A stretch of DNA of 7,244 nucleotides from Pseudomonadota bacterium (GCA_030918015.1 JAUPTP010000109.1:1-7244), one strand, 5' to 3'. Counted from the stretch's first letter, positions 1-5,876 are shown. The notes: generated by a model from the letters alone, not told the origin. A program made the numbers and translations.

Positions 1-1521
1 GGCTTCGCCTCCGGGCTGCCGCTGGCGCTGACCGGGCAGGCGATGCAGGCCTGGCTGAGCCTGGAGGGCATCGATGTCGCGACCATCGGCTTCCTGAGCC
101 TGGTCGGGCTGCCCTATACCTTCAAGTTCCTGTGGGCGCCGCTGATGGACCGCTTCGACCCGCCGTGGCTGGGCCGGCGGCGCGGCTGGCTGGTGCTGAC
201 GCAGCTGGCGCTGGCCGGGCTGCTGGTGCTGATGGCCGGCACCTCGCCGAAGGAGGCGATGCGGCTGTATGCGCTCCTGGCGGTGGCCACGGCCTTCCTG
301 TCGGCCTCGCAGGACGTGGTGATCGACGCCTACCGCACCGACCTGCTGCCGCCGGCCGAGCGCGGCCTGGGCTCCTCGCTGTCGGTGCTGGGCTACCGGC
401 TGGCGATGATCCTGTCGGGCGGCATCGCGCTGATCTGGACCGATCCGGTCAATGCGGGCGGGCCGGCCGGCTGGACCTGGCCGGAGGTGTACCGGCTGAT
501 GGCGGGGCTGATGGTGGCGGCGGCGGCCGTCTCGGCGCTGCTGCTGCCGCGGCTGCCGGCGATGCCGCGGCCCGAGAGCGTCGCGCGCAACGACCTGATC
601 GGCTTCGTGGCGGTGCTGGCGGCGGCCGCGGCCGGCTATCTGCTCACCGACCGGGTGCTGGGCCCGATGTCGGGCGCGCTGCTCGGGCCGCTGCTGGAGC
701 AGACCGCGCTGGCGCCCGCCTTGCGCCAGCGCTGGGCCGATCTGCTGGCGCTGCTGGCCGGCATCGCCATCACGCTGCCGCTGGGCGCCTGGGCGGCGCG
801 GGCGGCGCGCTTCGAGACGCTGCTGGGCGGCCTGGCCAGCTACTTCGCGCAGCCCGGCGCCTGGGCCTTCCTGGGCTTCATCGTGCTCTACAAGCTGGGC
901 GACGCCTTCGCCGGCAGCCTGATGACGCCTTTCCTGCTGAAGGCGATGGCCTTCGGCTCGGCCGAGGTCGGCGTGGTCAACAAGGTGATCGGGCTGTGGC
1001 TGACGATCGGCGGCGCGCTGCTGGGCGGGGCGCTGATGCTGCGCCTCGGGCTGTGGCGCGCGCTGATGCTGTTCGGCGTGCTGCAGATGGCCAGCAATCT
1101 GGGCTTCTGGTGGCTGGCGGTGCATGGCCAGGGCGCGCTGCCCGGGCTGACGGTGCCGGCCTTCGACTGGGGCCTGCTGAAGCTGGCGCAGGCCACGCCG
1201 GTCGACGGCGGGCTGCTGATGGTGATCGCCTTCGAGAACCTCTCCGGCGGCATGGGGACCGCGGCCTTCGTGGCCTTCCTGATGAGCCTGACCAGCCAGC
1301 GCTTCACCGCCACACAATACGCCATGCTGTCGGCCTTTGCCTCGGTCGGCCGGGTCTGGGTCGGTCCGCTGGCCGGGGTGCTGGCCGAGTCGATCGGATG
1401 GCCCCGCTTCTTCATCGTGTCGACGCTGGCGGCGCTGCCGGCGTTGTGGATGCTGCACAGGCTGCGCGCGACCCTTCAGGGCCTGGAGGTGGCTCCGGGA
1501 TCGACGCCGGCCGACGACTAG
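1..1521 (+). CDS. ampG: AmpG-type muropeptide permease (5' partial)
   Basis: This is an inner-membrane permease of the major facilitator superfamily. AmpG imports anhydromuropeptides released by cell-wall turnover for peptidoglycan recycling, and in some bacteria this feeds AmpR control of beta-lactamase. The frame is open from base 1, where GFASGLPLALTG matches the first conserved AmpG segment, so only about 20 N-terminal residues should be missing; the ATG at 43 is internal. Other AmpG hallmarks recalled from the E. coli protein are FKFLWAPLMDR and GRRRGW (bases ~124-192), SASQDVVIDAYRTD, LGYRL, VLYKLGDAFA (~883-912), VVNK, FENLSGGMGTAAFVA (~1231-1275) and SVGRVWVGPLAG. The protein is a string of hydrophobic segments typical of 12 or more helices. 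A hydrophobic stretch of about 85 codons at 586-840 is longer than I expect between the two halves. The M48 peptidase gene follows after 28 bases. Assignment is secure; the transported substrate is inferred from the family. Confidence 0.93.
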   Translation, partial: GFASGLPLALTGQAMQAWLSLEGIDVATIGFLSLVGLPYTFKFLWAPLMDRFDPPWLGRRRGWLVLTQLALAGLLVLMAGTSPKEAMRLYALLAVATAFLSASQDVVIDAYRTDLLPPAERGLGSSLSVLGYRLAMILSGGIALIWTDPVNAGGPAGWTWPEVYRLMAGLMVAAAAVSALLLPRLPAMPRPESVARNDLIGFVAVLAAAAAGYLLTDRVLGPMSGALLGPLLEQTALAPALRQRWADLLALLAGIAITLPLGAWAARAARFETLLGGLASYFAQPGAWAFLGFIVLYKLGDAFAGSLMTPFLLKAMAFGSAEVGVVNKVIGLWLTIGGALLGGALMLRLGLWRALMLFGVLQMASNLGFWWLAVHGQGALPGLTVPAFDWGLLKLAQATPVDGGLLMVIAFENLSGGMGTAAFVAFLMSLTSQRFTATQYAMLSAFASVGRVWVGPLAGVLAESIGWPRFFIVSTLAALPALWMLHRLRATLQGLEVAPGSTPADD

Positions 1522-1533
1522 ATCTCTCTTGCC

Positions 1534-1538
1534 AGGAG
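1534..1538 (+). promoter_or_regulatory. Ribosome binding site of the M48 peptidase
   Basis: AGGAG lies 11 bases before the ATG at 1550, in the 28-base gap after ampG. It decides the start: the same frame stays open back into ampG, but there is no other ATG between this site and the signal peptide. Confidence 0.6.
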
Positions 1539-1549
1539 CCCAGACCGCC

Positions 1550-2488
1550 ATGACTCTCCCGTCCCCGGAGTTCGTTCACGACGCGACGATCACCACCCGC
1601 ATCGACCTGCACCGCGGTGACTGCCGCTGCCCGCTGCATGCGCGGCGCCTGTTCACCGGCCTGCTGGCGGGGGCGGCCGTCGGCACGGCCTGGCCGGCGC
1701 TGGCCCGCGATGGCGTCGAGGTCGGGCGCACCTCGCAGTTCACCAAGCTGGTCTCGGCCGAGCAGGTCGAGCAGGCGGCCACCCTGCAGTACCAGCAGAT
1801 GCGCACCGAGGCGGCCGGCAAGAAGGCCCTGGCGCCGGCCAACCACCCGCAGCAGCAGCGCCTGCAGGCCATCGCCGACCGGCTGATCCCGTTCACCGCC
1901 GAATGGAATCCGCGGGCGCGCGAATGGAAATGGGAGGTCAGCCTGATCGGCTCGTCCGAGCTCAACGCCTTCTGCATGCCAGGCGGCAAGATCGCCTTCT
2001 ACTACGGCATCCTGCAGCAGCTGCAGCTCAGCGACCATGAGGTGGCGATGATCATGGGCCACGAGATGGCGCATGCGCTGCGCGAGCATGCCCGCGAGCG
2101 CATGGGCAAGCAGATGGCCACGCAAGGCGCCATCGGCCTGGGCGCGGCGCTGCTGGGGCTGGGCGACGTGGGCCGCTCGGTGGCGAACATGGGCGGCCAG
2201 CTGCTGACGCTGAAGTTCGGCCGCGAGGACGAGTCCGAGGCCGATCTGGTCGGCATGGAGCTGGCCGCGCGCGCCGGCTACGACCCGCGCTCGGGCGTGA
2301 CGCTCTGGCAGAAGATGATGGAAGCGAGCAAGGGCGCGCCGCCCGAGTTCCTCTCGACCCACCCGGCCGGCAACACGCGCATCCGCGACATCGAGGCCAA
2401 TCTGCCCCGGGTCGATCCGCTCTACGCCCGGGCGGCCCGGCCGCCGCGCCAGTTCGGCCCGCCCGCGCTGCGCAGCTCGGGCGGCTGA
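1550..2488 (+). CDS. Exported M48-family zinc metallopeptidase
   Basis: This 312-residue protein is predicted to be a zinc endopeptidase acting in the periplasm, in the Oma1/LoiP/BepA-like part of family M48, whose members degrade misfolded envelope proteins. The zinc site is visible: HEMAH at residues 171-175 supplies two histidines and the catalytic glutamate, and the REDESEAD segment (225-232) supplies the third ligand, expected to be E228 by analogy with BepA ExEAD. STHP (269-272) followed by NTRI is the conserved C-terminal M48 motif. Residues 32-52 form an export signal: twin arginine RRLFTG, a hydrophobic core, then a likely cleavage after PALA. The RR-x-F arrangement suggests Tat export. 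The 31 residues before it are unusually long and include a Cys-x-Cys pair (C25, C27). The gene is probably cotranscribed with ampG, and its stop nearly touches the convergent regulator. Family is certain; the specific substrate is unknown. Confidence 0.92.
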   Translation: MTLPSPEFVHDATITTRIDLHRGDCRCPLHARRLFTGLLAGAAVGTAWPALARDGVEVGRTSQFTKLVSAEQVEQAATLQYQQMRTEAAGKKALAPANHPQQQRLQAIADRLIPFTAEWNPRAREWKWEVSLIGSSELNAFCMPGGKIAFYYGILQQLQLSDHEVAMIMGHEMAHALREHARERMGKQMATQGAIGLGAALLGLGDVGRSVANMGGQLLTLKFGREDESEADLVGMELAARAGYDPRSGVTLWQKMMEASKGAPPEFLSTHPAGNTRIRDIEANLPRVDPLYARAARPPRQFGPPALRSSGG

Positions 2489-2498
2489 GCCGGGCTCA
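2486..2498. repeat. Perfect 13-base palindrome joining two convergent stop codons
   Basis: TGAGCC-G-GGCTCA is a perfect inverted repeat whose outer triplets are the two stop codons: TGA of the peptidase on the + strand and TGA of the Crp/Fnr regulator on the - strand. The one-base centre and the lack of a following T tract make it a poor intrinsic terminator on either strand. It may be a minimal bidirectional 3'-end element or simply coincidence in GC-rich DNA. Confidence 0.4.
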
Positions 2499-3167
2499 CC
2501 AGCGCGCCGGCAGCGGCCGCAGCAGCGTCAGCTGCTGCGGGCCCTGGGCGATGTAGCCACCGCGCTCGAGGTCCTTGAGCAGGCGGCTGACCATCTCGCG
2601 CGAGCAGCCGATGCGACTGGCGATCTCGGAGTGGGTGAGCCGCCCCTCGATGCAGCACTGGCCGTTGTCCGCCGGCCGCGCCATCGTCTCGAACAGCCGC
2701 GACAGCCGGCCGTAGCTGTCGACCAGGGCCAGATCGCGGGCATCGCGGGTCGCGCTGCGGGCGCGGGCGATCACCGTCATCAGCATCTCGAGCGCGAACT
2801 CGGGATGCAGCCGCATGTGCTCGAGCAGCATCGCGCGGGTGACGACGCCGGCCAGCGTCGGCTCGGTGGTGACCGCGCTGGCCGAGCGCGGGCCGCCGTC
2901 CAGGCTCATCTCGCCGACCAGCGCGCCGGGGCCGTGCAGCCCGAAGGTGATCTCGCGGCCATTGGCGGCCGCCGCATAGACCTTCACCTGGCCGGACAGC
3001 AGCAGGTAGACCGTGTCGCTGACATCGCCCTCCTGGATCAGCAGCACGCCCTTGCGAAAGCGCCGCAGGCCCGACTGCCGCGCCAGCGCTGCCATGTCGG
3101 GCGACAGCGCCAGCGCGTCGATCAGGTCCTCCGGGGGGGCGTGGGGGCGGGCAGGGTCGTGCGACAT
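2496..3167 (-). CDS. Crp/Fnr-family transcriptional regulator
   Basis: This is a cytoplasmic DNA-binding regulator of 223 residues, the usual length for the family. Residues ~20-125 form a cyclic-nucleotide-binding beta-roll, with QEGD at 45-48 and a phosphate-binding cassette GEMSLDGGPRSA (85-96) that keeps the Glu, Arg94 and Ser95 used for cyclic nucleotides. A dimerisation helix follows, then a winged helix-turn-helix at ~177-207 (LTHSEIASRIG, CSREMVSRLL). The recognition helix has R190, E191 and R195 in the spacing of E. coli CRP R180/E181/R185. There is no FNR-type N-terminal cysteine cluster, so an oxygen-sensing Fe-S role is unlikely. I chose the ATG at 3167 because the next Met (residue 25) would cut into the domain. 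No good Shine-Dalgarno precedes it. Its target genes are unknown, and I saw no TGTGA-type palindrome in the intergenic gaps here. Confidence 0.9.
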   Translation of the reverse strand: MSHDPARPHAPPEDLIDALALSPDMAALARQSGLRRFRKGVLLIQEGDVSDTVYLLLSGQVKVYAAAANGREITFGLHGPGALVGEMSLDGGPRSASAVTTEPTLAGVVTRAMLLEHMRLHPEFALEMLMTVIARARSATRDARDLALVDSYGRLSRLFETMARPADNGQCCIEGRLTHSEIASRIGCSREMVSRLLKDLERGGYIAQGPQQLTLLRPLPARW

Positions 3168-3175
3168 CGCTGTCG

Positions 3176-3205
3176 ACGATAGGTCCGCCTGCCGTCTTCG
3201 GGCAA
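3176..3205 (-). promoter_or_regulatory. Candidate promoter of the Crp/Fnr gene, possibly leaderless
   Basis: On the - strand, TTGCCC (3205-3200) is separated by 18 bases from TATCGT (3181-3176); each matches the sigma-70 consensus at 4 of 6 positions. The -10 ends only 8 bases before the ATG at 3167, so initiation would fall at or next to the start codon. That agrees with the missing Shine-Dalgarno. This is a weak match found by eye. Confidence 0.3.
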
Positions 3206-3247
3206 GCGGGACGGGCCCGCGGCGGGGCCATCCCCTCCCAATGGAGG
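3206..3247. other. Short hairpins in the gap between the hydrolase and Crp/Fnr genes
   Basis: Two small inverted repeats follow the stop of the upstream hydrolase gene, read on the - strand: CCTCC-N4-GGAGG (3234-3247) and GCGGG-N5-CCCGC (3206-3220). Each stem is 5 base pairs and neither is followed by a run of T, so neither is a convincing intrinsic terminator. They could mark the 3' end of the hydrolase transcript. Confidence 0.25.
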
Positions 3248-3266
3248 AAGCCGGCCGGGCGGTGCC

Positions 3267-3905
3267 TCAGGTGCCGCGCACATAGGGATTGCCCAGGCGC
3301 TCCTCGCCGAAGCTGCTCTCCGGGCCGTGGCCGGGGATGAAGACGGTGTCGTCGCCCATCGGCCACAGGCGCTGGGTGATCGAGTCGATCAGCGTCTGGT
3401 GGTGGCCGCCGGGAAAGTCGGTGCGGCCGATGCTGCCGGCGAACAGCACGTCGCCCACGAAGGCGCGCTTCATCTCCGGGCTGTGGAAGACGACATGGCC
3501 GGGCGTGTGGCCGGGGCAGTGGCGCACGTCCAGCGTGTGTGCGCCCAGCGTCACGGTGTCGCCGTCCTCCAGCCAGCGCGTCGGCGTGAAGGGCTCGGCC
3601 GCGGGGAAGCCGAACATCCTGCTCTGCTGCGGCAGGCCGTCGATCCAGAACTGGTCGCCGCGGTGCGGGCCGATGATCGGCAGGCCGCGGGTGCGCGAGA
3701 GCTCGCCGGTGCCGCCGGCGTGGTCGATGTGGGCGTGGGTGAGCCAGATCTGCTCGAGCTTCAGGCCGAGCCGCTCGACGGTGGCCAGCAGCTCGGGCAG
3801 GTCGCCGCCGGGGTCGATGACGGCGGCCTGCTTCGTCTGGTCGTCCCAGACGAGGGAGCAGTTCTGGGCGAAGGCGGTGACGGGTTGGGTGTGGTAGCGC
3901 AGCAT
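3267..3905 (-). CDS. gloC: Glyoxalase II-like MBL-fold hydrolase (GloC/YcbL type)
   Basis: This 212-residue cytosolic enzyme has the metallo-beta-lactamase fold. E. coli YcbL, renamed GloC, is a type II glyoxalase that hydrolyses S-lactoylglutathione to D-lactate and glutathione in methylglyoxal detoxification. The dinuclear metal site is complete: THAHIDH at 56-62 (H57, H59, D61, H62), H133 in CPGHTPGHV, D152 in GDVLFAGSIGRTDFPGG, and H193 in IPGHGP. PVTAFAQNCSLVW near the N terminus, QSRMFGF (94-100) and the C-terminal ERLGNPYV closely follow YcbL as I recall it, and the length fits. The gene starts 15 bases after the lysR stop on the same strand and has no recognisable Shine-Dalgarno (the bases before ATG are CCCCACC), so it may be translated by coupling. 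It is probably a housekeeping gene that happens to lie behind lysR. Fold and metal site are certain; the glyoxalase substrate is inferred from similarity. Confidence 0.92.
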   Translation of the reverse strand: MLRYHTQPVTAFAQNCSLVWDDQTKQAAVIDPGGDLPELLATVERLGLKLEQIWLTHAHIDHAGGTGELSRTRGLPIIGPHRGDQFWIDGLPQQSRMFGFPAAEPFTPTRWLEDGDTVTLGAHTLDVRHCPGHTPGHVVFHSPEMKRAFVGDVLFAGSIGRTDFPGGHHQTLIDSITQRLWPMGDDTVFIPGHGPESSFGEERLGNPYVRGT

Positions 3906-3920
3906 GGTGGGGAAATTGTC

Positions 3921-4817
3921 TCAGGCCGTCTGCGCCTGCGCCGAGCTGACGAACAGGTCGAGCAGGCGCTGCGCTGCCGGCGACAGGAAGGCCCCTTCGC
4001 GGCAGGTCACCACCAGGCGGCGGCGCATCTGCGCCTCGGGCATCGGCACCTCCTTCAGGCCGGGAACGCGGTCCGGTCCCTGCAGATGGTGGCGCGAGAT
4101 GAAGCTCAGCAGCCCGGTGCGCGCGATCAGCGCCGGCAGCATCAGGAGCATGGTGGACTCGACCTGGACCTTCGGGCGCGGCAGGCCCTGGCGGTCGAAG
4201 GTGTGGTCGAGCCAGTCGCGGGTCGGGGCGCCGGGCGGCTGCAGCGCCCAGCGCCAGCGTCCGAGGTCCTGGAGCGAGGGCTGGGTCTGGAACACCTCAT
4301 GCTCGGCGGAGGCGGCCACCACGATGGTGTCCTCCGACAGCACCTGCGAGACCAGGCCAGGCTCCTCCGGCGTCTGGGTGCCCACCATCAGGTCGATCTC
4401 GCCGGCGCGCAGCAGGGGCTTGAGTGCGTCCACCAGGCCCACCACGGTGCGCAGGGTCACCTCGGGCGCCTCCTGCAGCAGCTGGCCGGCCACCTCGGGC
4501 AGCAGGAACTGCGCCGCCGTCGGCACGATGCCGATGCGCACATGGCCACTCAGCCCCGCGCCCAGCGTGGCCAGCTCGCGCTGCGCGTCTTCCACGTCGA
4601 AGCGCAGGCGCCGGGCCCACTTCCGCAGCAGTTCGCCGGCCGGGGTCAGCCGGATGCCCCGGCCAGCCCGCTCGAACAGCGCCGCGCCGCAGGCTTCCTC
4701 CAGACGGCGGATGCTGCTGGTCAGCGCCGGCTGCGAGCGGTGCAGGCGGTCCGCGGCCTGGCCCACATGCTGCAGCTCGGCGATGGTCTCGAAGTAGCGG
4801 AGGTCGCGCAGGTCCAT
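3921..4817 (-). CDS. LysR-type transcriptional regulator
   Basis: This 298-residue regulator has standard LysR architecture. An N-terminal winged helix-turn-helix covers residues 1-60 (LRYFETIAEL, QAADRLHRSQPALTSSIRRLE, GAALFER, then RLTPAG), a linker helix spans ~62-90, and a two-lobed effector-binding domain begins near GHVRIGIVPT (91-100). The ATG at 4817 is the only Met at the correct place and has AGGA 8 bases upstream (4829-4826 on the - strand). The gene is divergent from the binding protein-aldolase-dehydrogenase operon across 135 bases containing a LysR-type box. The classic reading is that it activates that operon in response to the substrate or an intermediate and represses itself. 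The effector is unknown. Downstream, gloC follows after 15 bases. The family is certain; the target is inferred from arrangement. Confidence 0.93.
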   Translation of the reverse strand: MDLRDLRYFETIAELQHVGQAADRLHRSQPALTSSIRRLEEACGAALFERAGRGIRLTPAGELLRKWARRLRFDVEDAQRELATLGAGLSGHVRIGIVPTAAQFLLPEVAGQLLQEAPEVTLRTVVGLVDALKPLLRAGEIDLMVGTQTPEEPGLVSQVLSEDTIVVAASAEHEVFQTQPSLQDLGRWRWALQPPGAPTRDWLDHTFDRQGLPRPKVQVESTMLLMLPALIARTGLLSFISRHHLQGPDRVPGLKEVPMPEAQMRRRLVVTCREGAFLSPAAQRLLDLFVSSAQAQTA

Positions 4818-4858
4818 TGCAAAAGTCCTGTCAATGTTTCGCAATGAATTATCGATTG
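4815..4858. repeat. CATTG/CAATG repeat cluster in the divergent control region
   Basis: Four related five- or four-base units are packed together: CATTG (4815-4819), CAATG (4832-4836), CAATG (4842-4846) and ATTG (4855-4858). They form an inverted pair with 12 bases between, a direct pair spaced by 10 bases start to start, and CAAT-N9-ATTG. This looks like an operator built from repeated half-sites on nearly one helical face. The first unit overlaps the lysR start codon, as expected for an autoregulatory site. Confidence 0.4.
4848..4853 (-). promoter_or_regulatory. Candidate -10 element of lysR
   Basis: Read on the - strand this is GATAAT, matching TATAAT at 5 of 6 positions, and it would place the lysR transcript start about 24 bases before its ATG. 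I see no good -35 at the right distance. It touches the ATC-N9-GAT box, so regulator bound there would block lysR transcription. Confidence 0.35.
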
Positions 4859-4865
4859 GACCGAT
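4851..4865. promoter_or_regulatory. LysR-type operator box, ATC-N9-GAT
   Basis: ATCG-N7-CGAT is an exact inverted repeat containing the classic LysR-family T-N11-A signature (T4852, A4864) in its ATC-N9-GAT form. It lies between the divergent lysR and binding-protein genes, where such boxes normally sit. Binding by the adjacent LysR is inferred. Confidence 0.55.
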
Positions 4866-4886
4866 GAATGGCGGGCCGCCCATACT
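4856..4886 (+). promoter_or_regulatory. Candidate promoter of the binding-protein operon
   Basis: TTGGAC (4856-4861) and CATACT (4881-4886) resemble -35 and -10 elements. The 19-base spacer is longer than the optimal 17, which is common at promoters that need an activator. The -35 overlaps the LysR-type box. The leader would be about 60 bases. Confidence 0.35.
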
Positions 4887-4942
4887 GGCTCCCCAAGAAG
4901 CCAGCCGTGCGCCTCGTCCGAGCTTGGCCACCTCGCCCCAGC

Positions 4943-4947
4943 AGGAG
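4943..4947 (+). promoter_or_regulatory. Ribosome binding site of the binding protein
   Basis: AGGAG (followed by A) lies 5 bases before the ATG at 4953 and supports that start, which also begins a well-formed signal peptide. Confidence 0.65.
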
Positions 4948-4952
4948 ACACC

Positions 4953-5807
4953 ATGAAGTTCATCACCCGCCTCGCCCTGAGCCTGACCATGGCCACCGTG
5001 TGCGGCGCCGCCGCCGCCCAGGCCTGGCCGGCCAAGCCGATCCGCATCGTCGTGCCGTTCCCGCCCGGCGGCGGGACCGACATCATCGCCCGCGAGACCA
5101 GCCAGCGCGTGGCCAAGGCCACCGGCTGGATCTTCGTGATCGACAACAAGTCTGGCGCCGGGGGCAACCTGGGCGTGGACAGCGTGGCCAAGTCCGCCGC
5201 CGATGGCTACACCCTGGTGATCGGCCAGACCAGCAACATCGCGATCAACCCCACGCTGTACAGCAAGCTGCCGTACGACCCGCAGAAGGACCTGAGTCCG
5301 GTGGTGCTGCTGGCCAGCTCGCCGCTGGTGCTGGTCACCGCCGCGACTTCGCCGCTGAAGACCCTGGCCGACGTGGCGAACACCGCCAAGGCCAGGCCGG
5401 GCGAACTCAACATCGCCACCTCCGGCAACGGCACGGTGGCCCACCTGACGAGCGAGCTCTTCCAGAAGGCCGCCAGCATCAAGATGCAGCATGTGCCCTA
5501 CAAGGGCGCCGGTCCGGCGATGACCGACGTCATCAGCGGCAACGTCGATCTCTACATCTCGGCCGTGCCCACCCTGATTGGCCAGATCCGCCAGGGCAAG
5601 CTGCGGGCGCTGGCGGTGTCCTCGGCCAAGCGCGTGGATGACCTGCCGCAGGTGCCCACCATCAACGAGACCGAGCTGGCCAAGCGCCTGGGCGATGAAG
5701 GCGCCGACCCGCTGGGCGGCACGCCCGAGCAGTTCGCCGCGCTGATCAAGGACGACATCCCGCGCTGGGGCCGGGTCGTCAAGGAGTCGGGTGCGCGGGT
5801 GGACTGA
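4953..5807 (+). CDS. Bug/TctC-type solute-binding protein with an internal deletion
   Basis: This is a periplasmic binding protein of the tripartite tricarboxylate transporter type (Bug family), which captures organic acids. Residues 1-24 are a signal peptide with likely cleavage after AQA. The mature part starts WPAKPIRIVVPFPPGGGTD (25-43), the family's first ligand loop, followed by GAGGNLG (68-74), ADGYTL (83-88), the NP-LY-KLPYDP segment (~99-110), YKGAGPAMTDVISGNVD (183-199) and QVPTINE (233-239). After residue 240 the chain jumps directly to ELAKRLGDEGADPLGGTPEQFA. Family members normally have about 40 further residues here, containing a Trp-bearing strand and a helix. At 284 residues it is correspondingly shorter than the usual ~320-330. 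There is no frameshift or stop, and both flanks are well conserved. No transporter membrane genes are in the window, which is common for orphan Bug proteins. It may be nonfunctional or a structural variant. Confidence 0.9.
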   Translation: MKFITRLALSLTMATVCGAAAAQAWPAKPIRIVVPFPPGGGTDIIARETSQRVAKATGWIFVIDNKSGAGGNLGVDSVAKSAADGYTLVIGQTSNIAINPTLYSKLPYDPQKDLSPVVLLASSPLVLVTAATSPLKTLADVANTAKARPGELNIATSGNGTVAHLTSELFQKAASIKMQHVPYKGAGPAMTDVISGNVDLYISAVPTLIGQIRQGKLRALAVSSAKRVDDLPQVPTINETELAKRLGDEGADPLGGTPEQFAALIKDDIPRWGRVVKESGARVD

Positions 5808-5820
5808 TCCCCGCCTGCCG

Positions 5821-5864
5821 TGCCGCCGGGCCCGTCCGGCATCCCTTTCCCTCTTCGTCTTTTC
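5821..5864 (+). other. Hairpin and pyrimidine tract between binding protein and aldolase
   Basis: The 69-base gap holds TGCCG-N11-CGGCA (5821-5841), with the self-complementary GGGCCC inside its loop, followed by a C/T-rich tail ending in CTTTT (5860-5864). It is terminator-like but imperfect: the stem is 5 base pairs and the T run is far from it. It could stabilise the binding-protein mRNA or partly terminate transcription before the enzyme genes. Confidence 0.25.
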
Positions 5865-5866
5865 CT

Positions 5867-5870
5867 GGAG
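5867..5870 (+). promoter_or_regulatory. Ribosome binding site of the RraA-family gene
   Basis: GGAG sits 6 bases before the ATG at 5877. It favours this start over an in-frame GTG at 5820, which would begin in the intergenic hairpin and add 19 residues with no family resemblance. Confidence 0.65.
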
Positions 5871-5876
5871 ATTCGC

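Noticed and set aside
1337..1549. An N-terminal extension of the M48 peptidase overlapping ampG.
   Set aside because: The extension is Arg/Cys-rich out-of-frame ampG sequence. The ATG at 1550 has a ribosome binding site and leads into an export signal.
132..1553. A second + strand frame of 473 codons inside ampG.
   Set aside because: It is an Ala/Gly/Arg-rich out-of-frame translation with no domain resemblance, while the other frame is a clear AmpG.
3267..3905. Possible metallo-beta-lactamase resistance gene near ampG.
   Set aside because: It has the MBL fold but follows the YcbL/GloC pattern throughout and has no signal peptide, so an antibiotic-hydrolysing role is not supported.
4829..4834. 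A perfect TTGACA on the - strand just upstream of lysR.
   Set aside because: It is only about 12 bases from the lysR ATG, so any matching -10 would fall inside the coding region. It cannot drive full-length lysR.
3327..4847. A + strand open frame of 506 codons opposite gloC and lysR.
   Set aside because: It is opposite two genes with complete family motifs, and its translation is repetitive Ala/Gly/Gln/Arg typical of a high-GC shadow frame.
5820..5876. A GTG start for the RraA-family gene 19 codons upstream.
   Set aside because: It starts in the intergenic hairpin with no ribosome binding site; the ATG at 5877 has GGAG at 6 bases.
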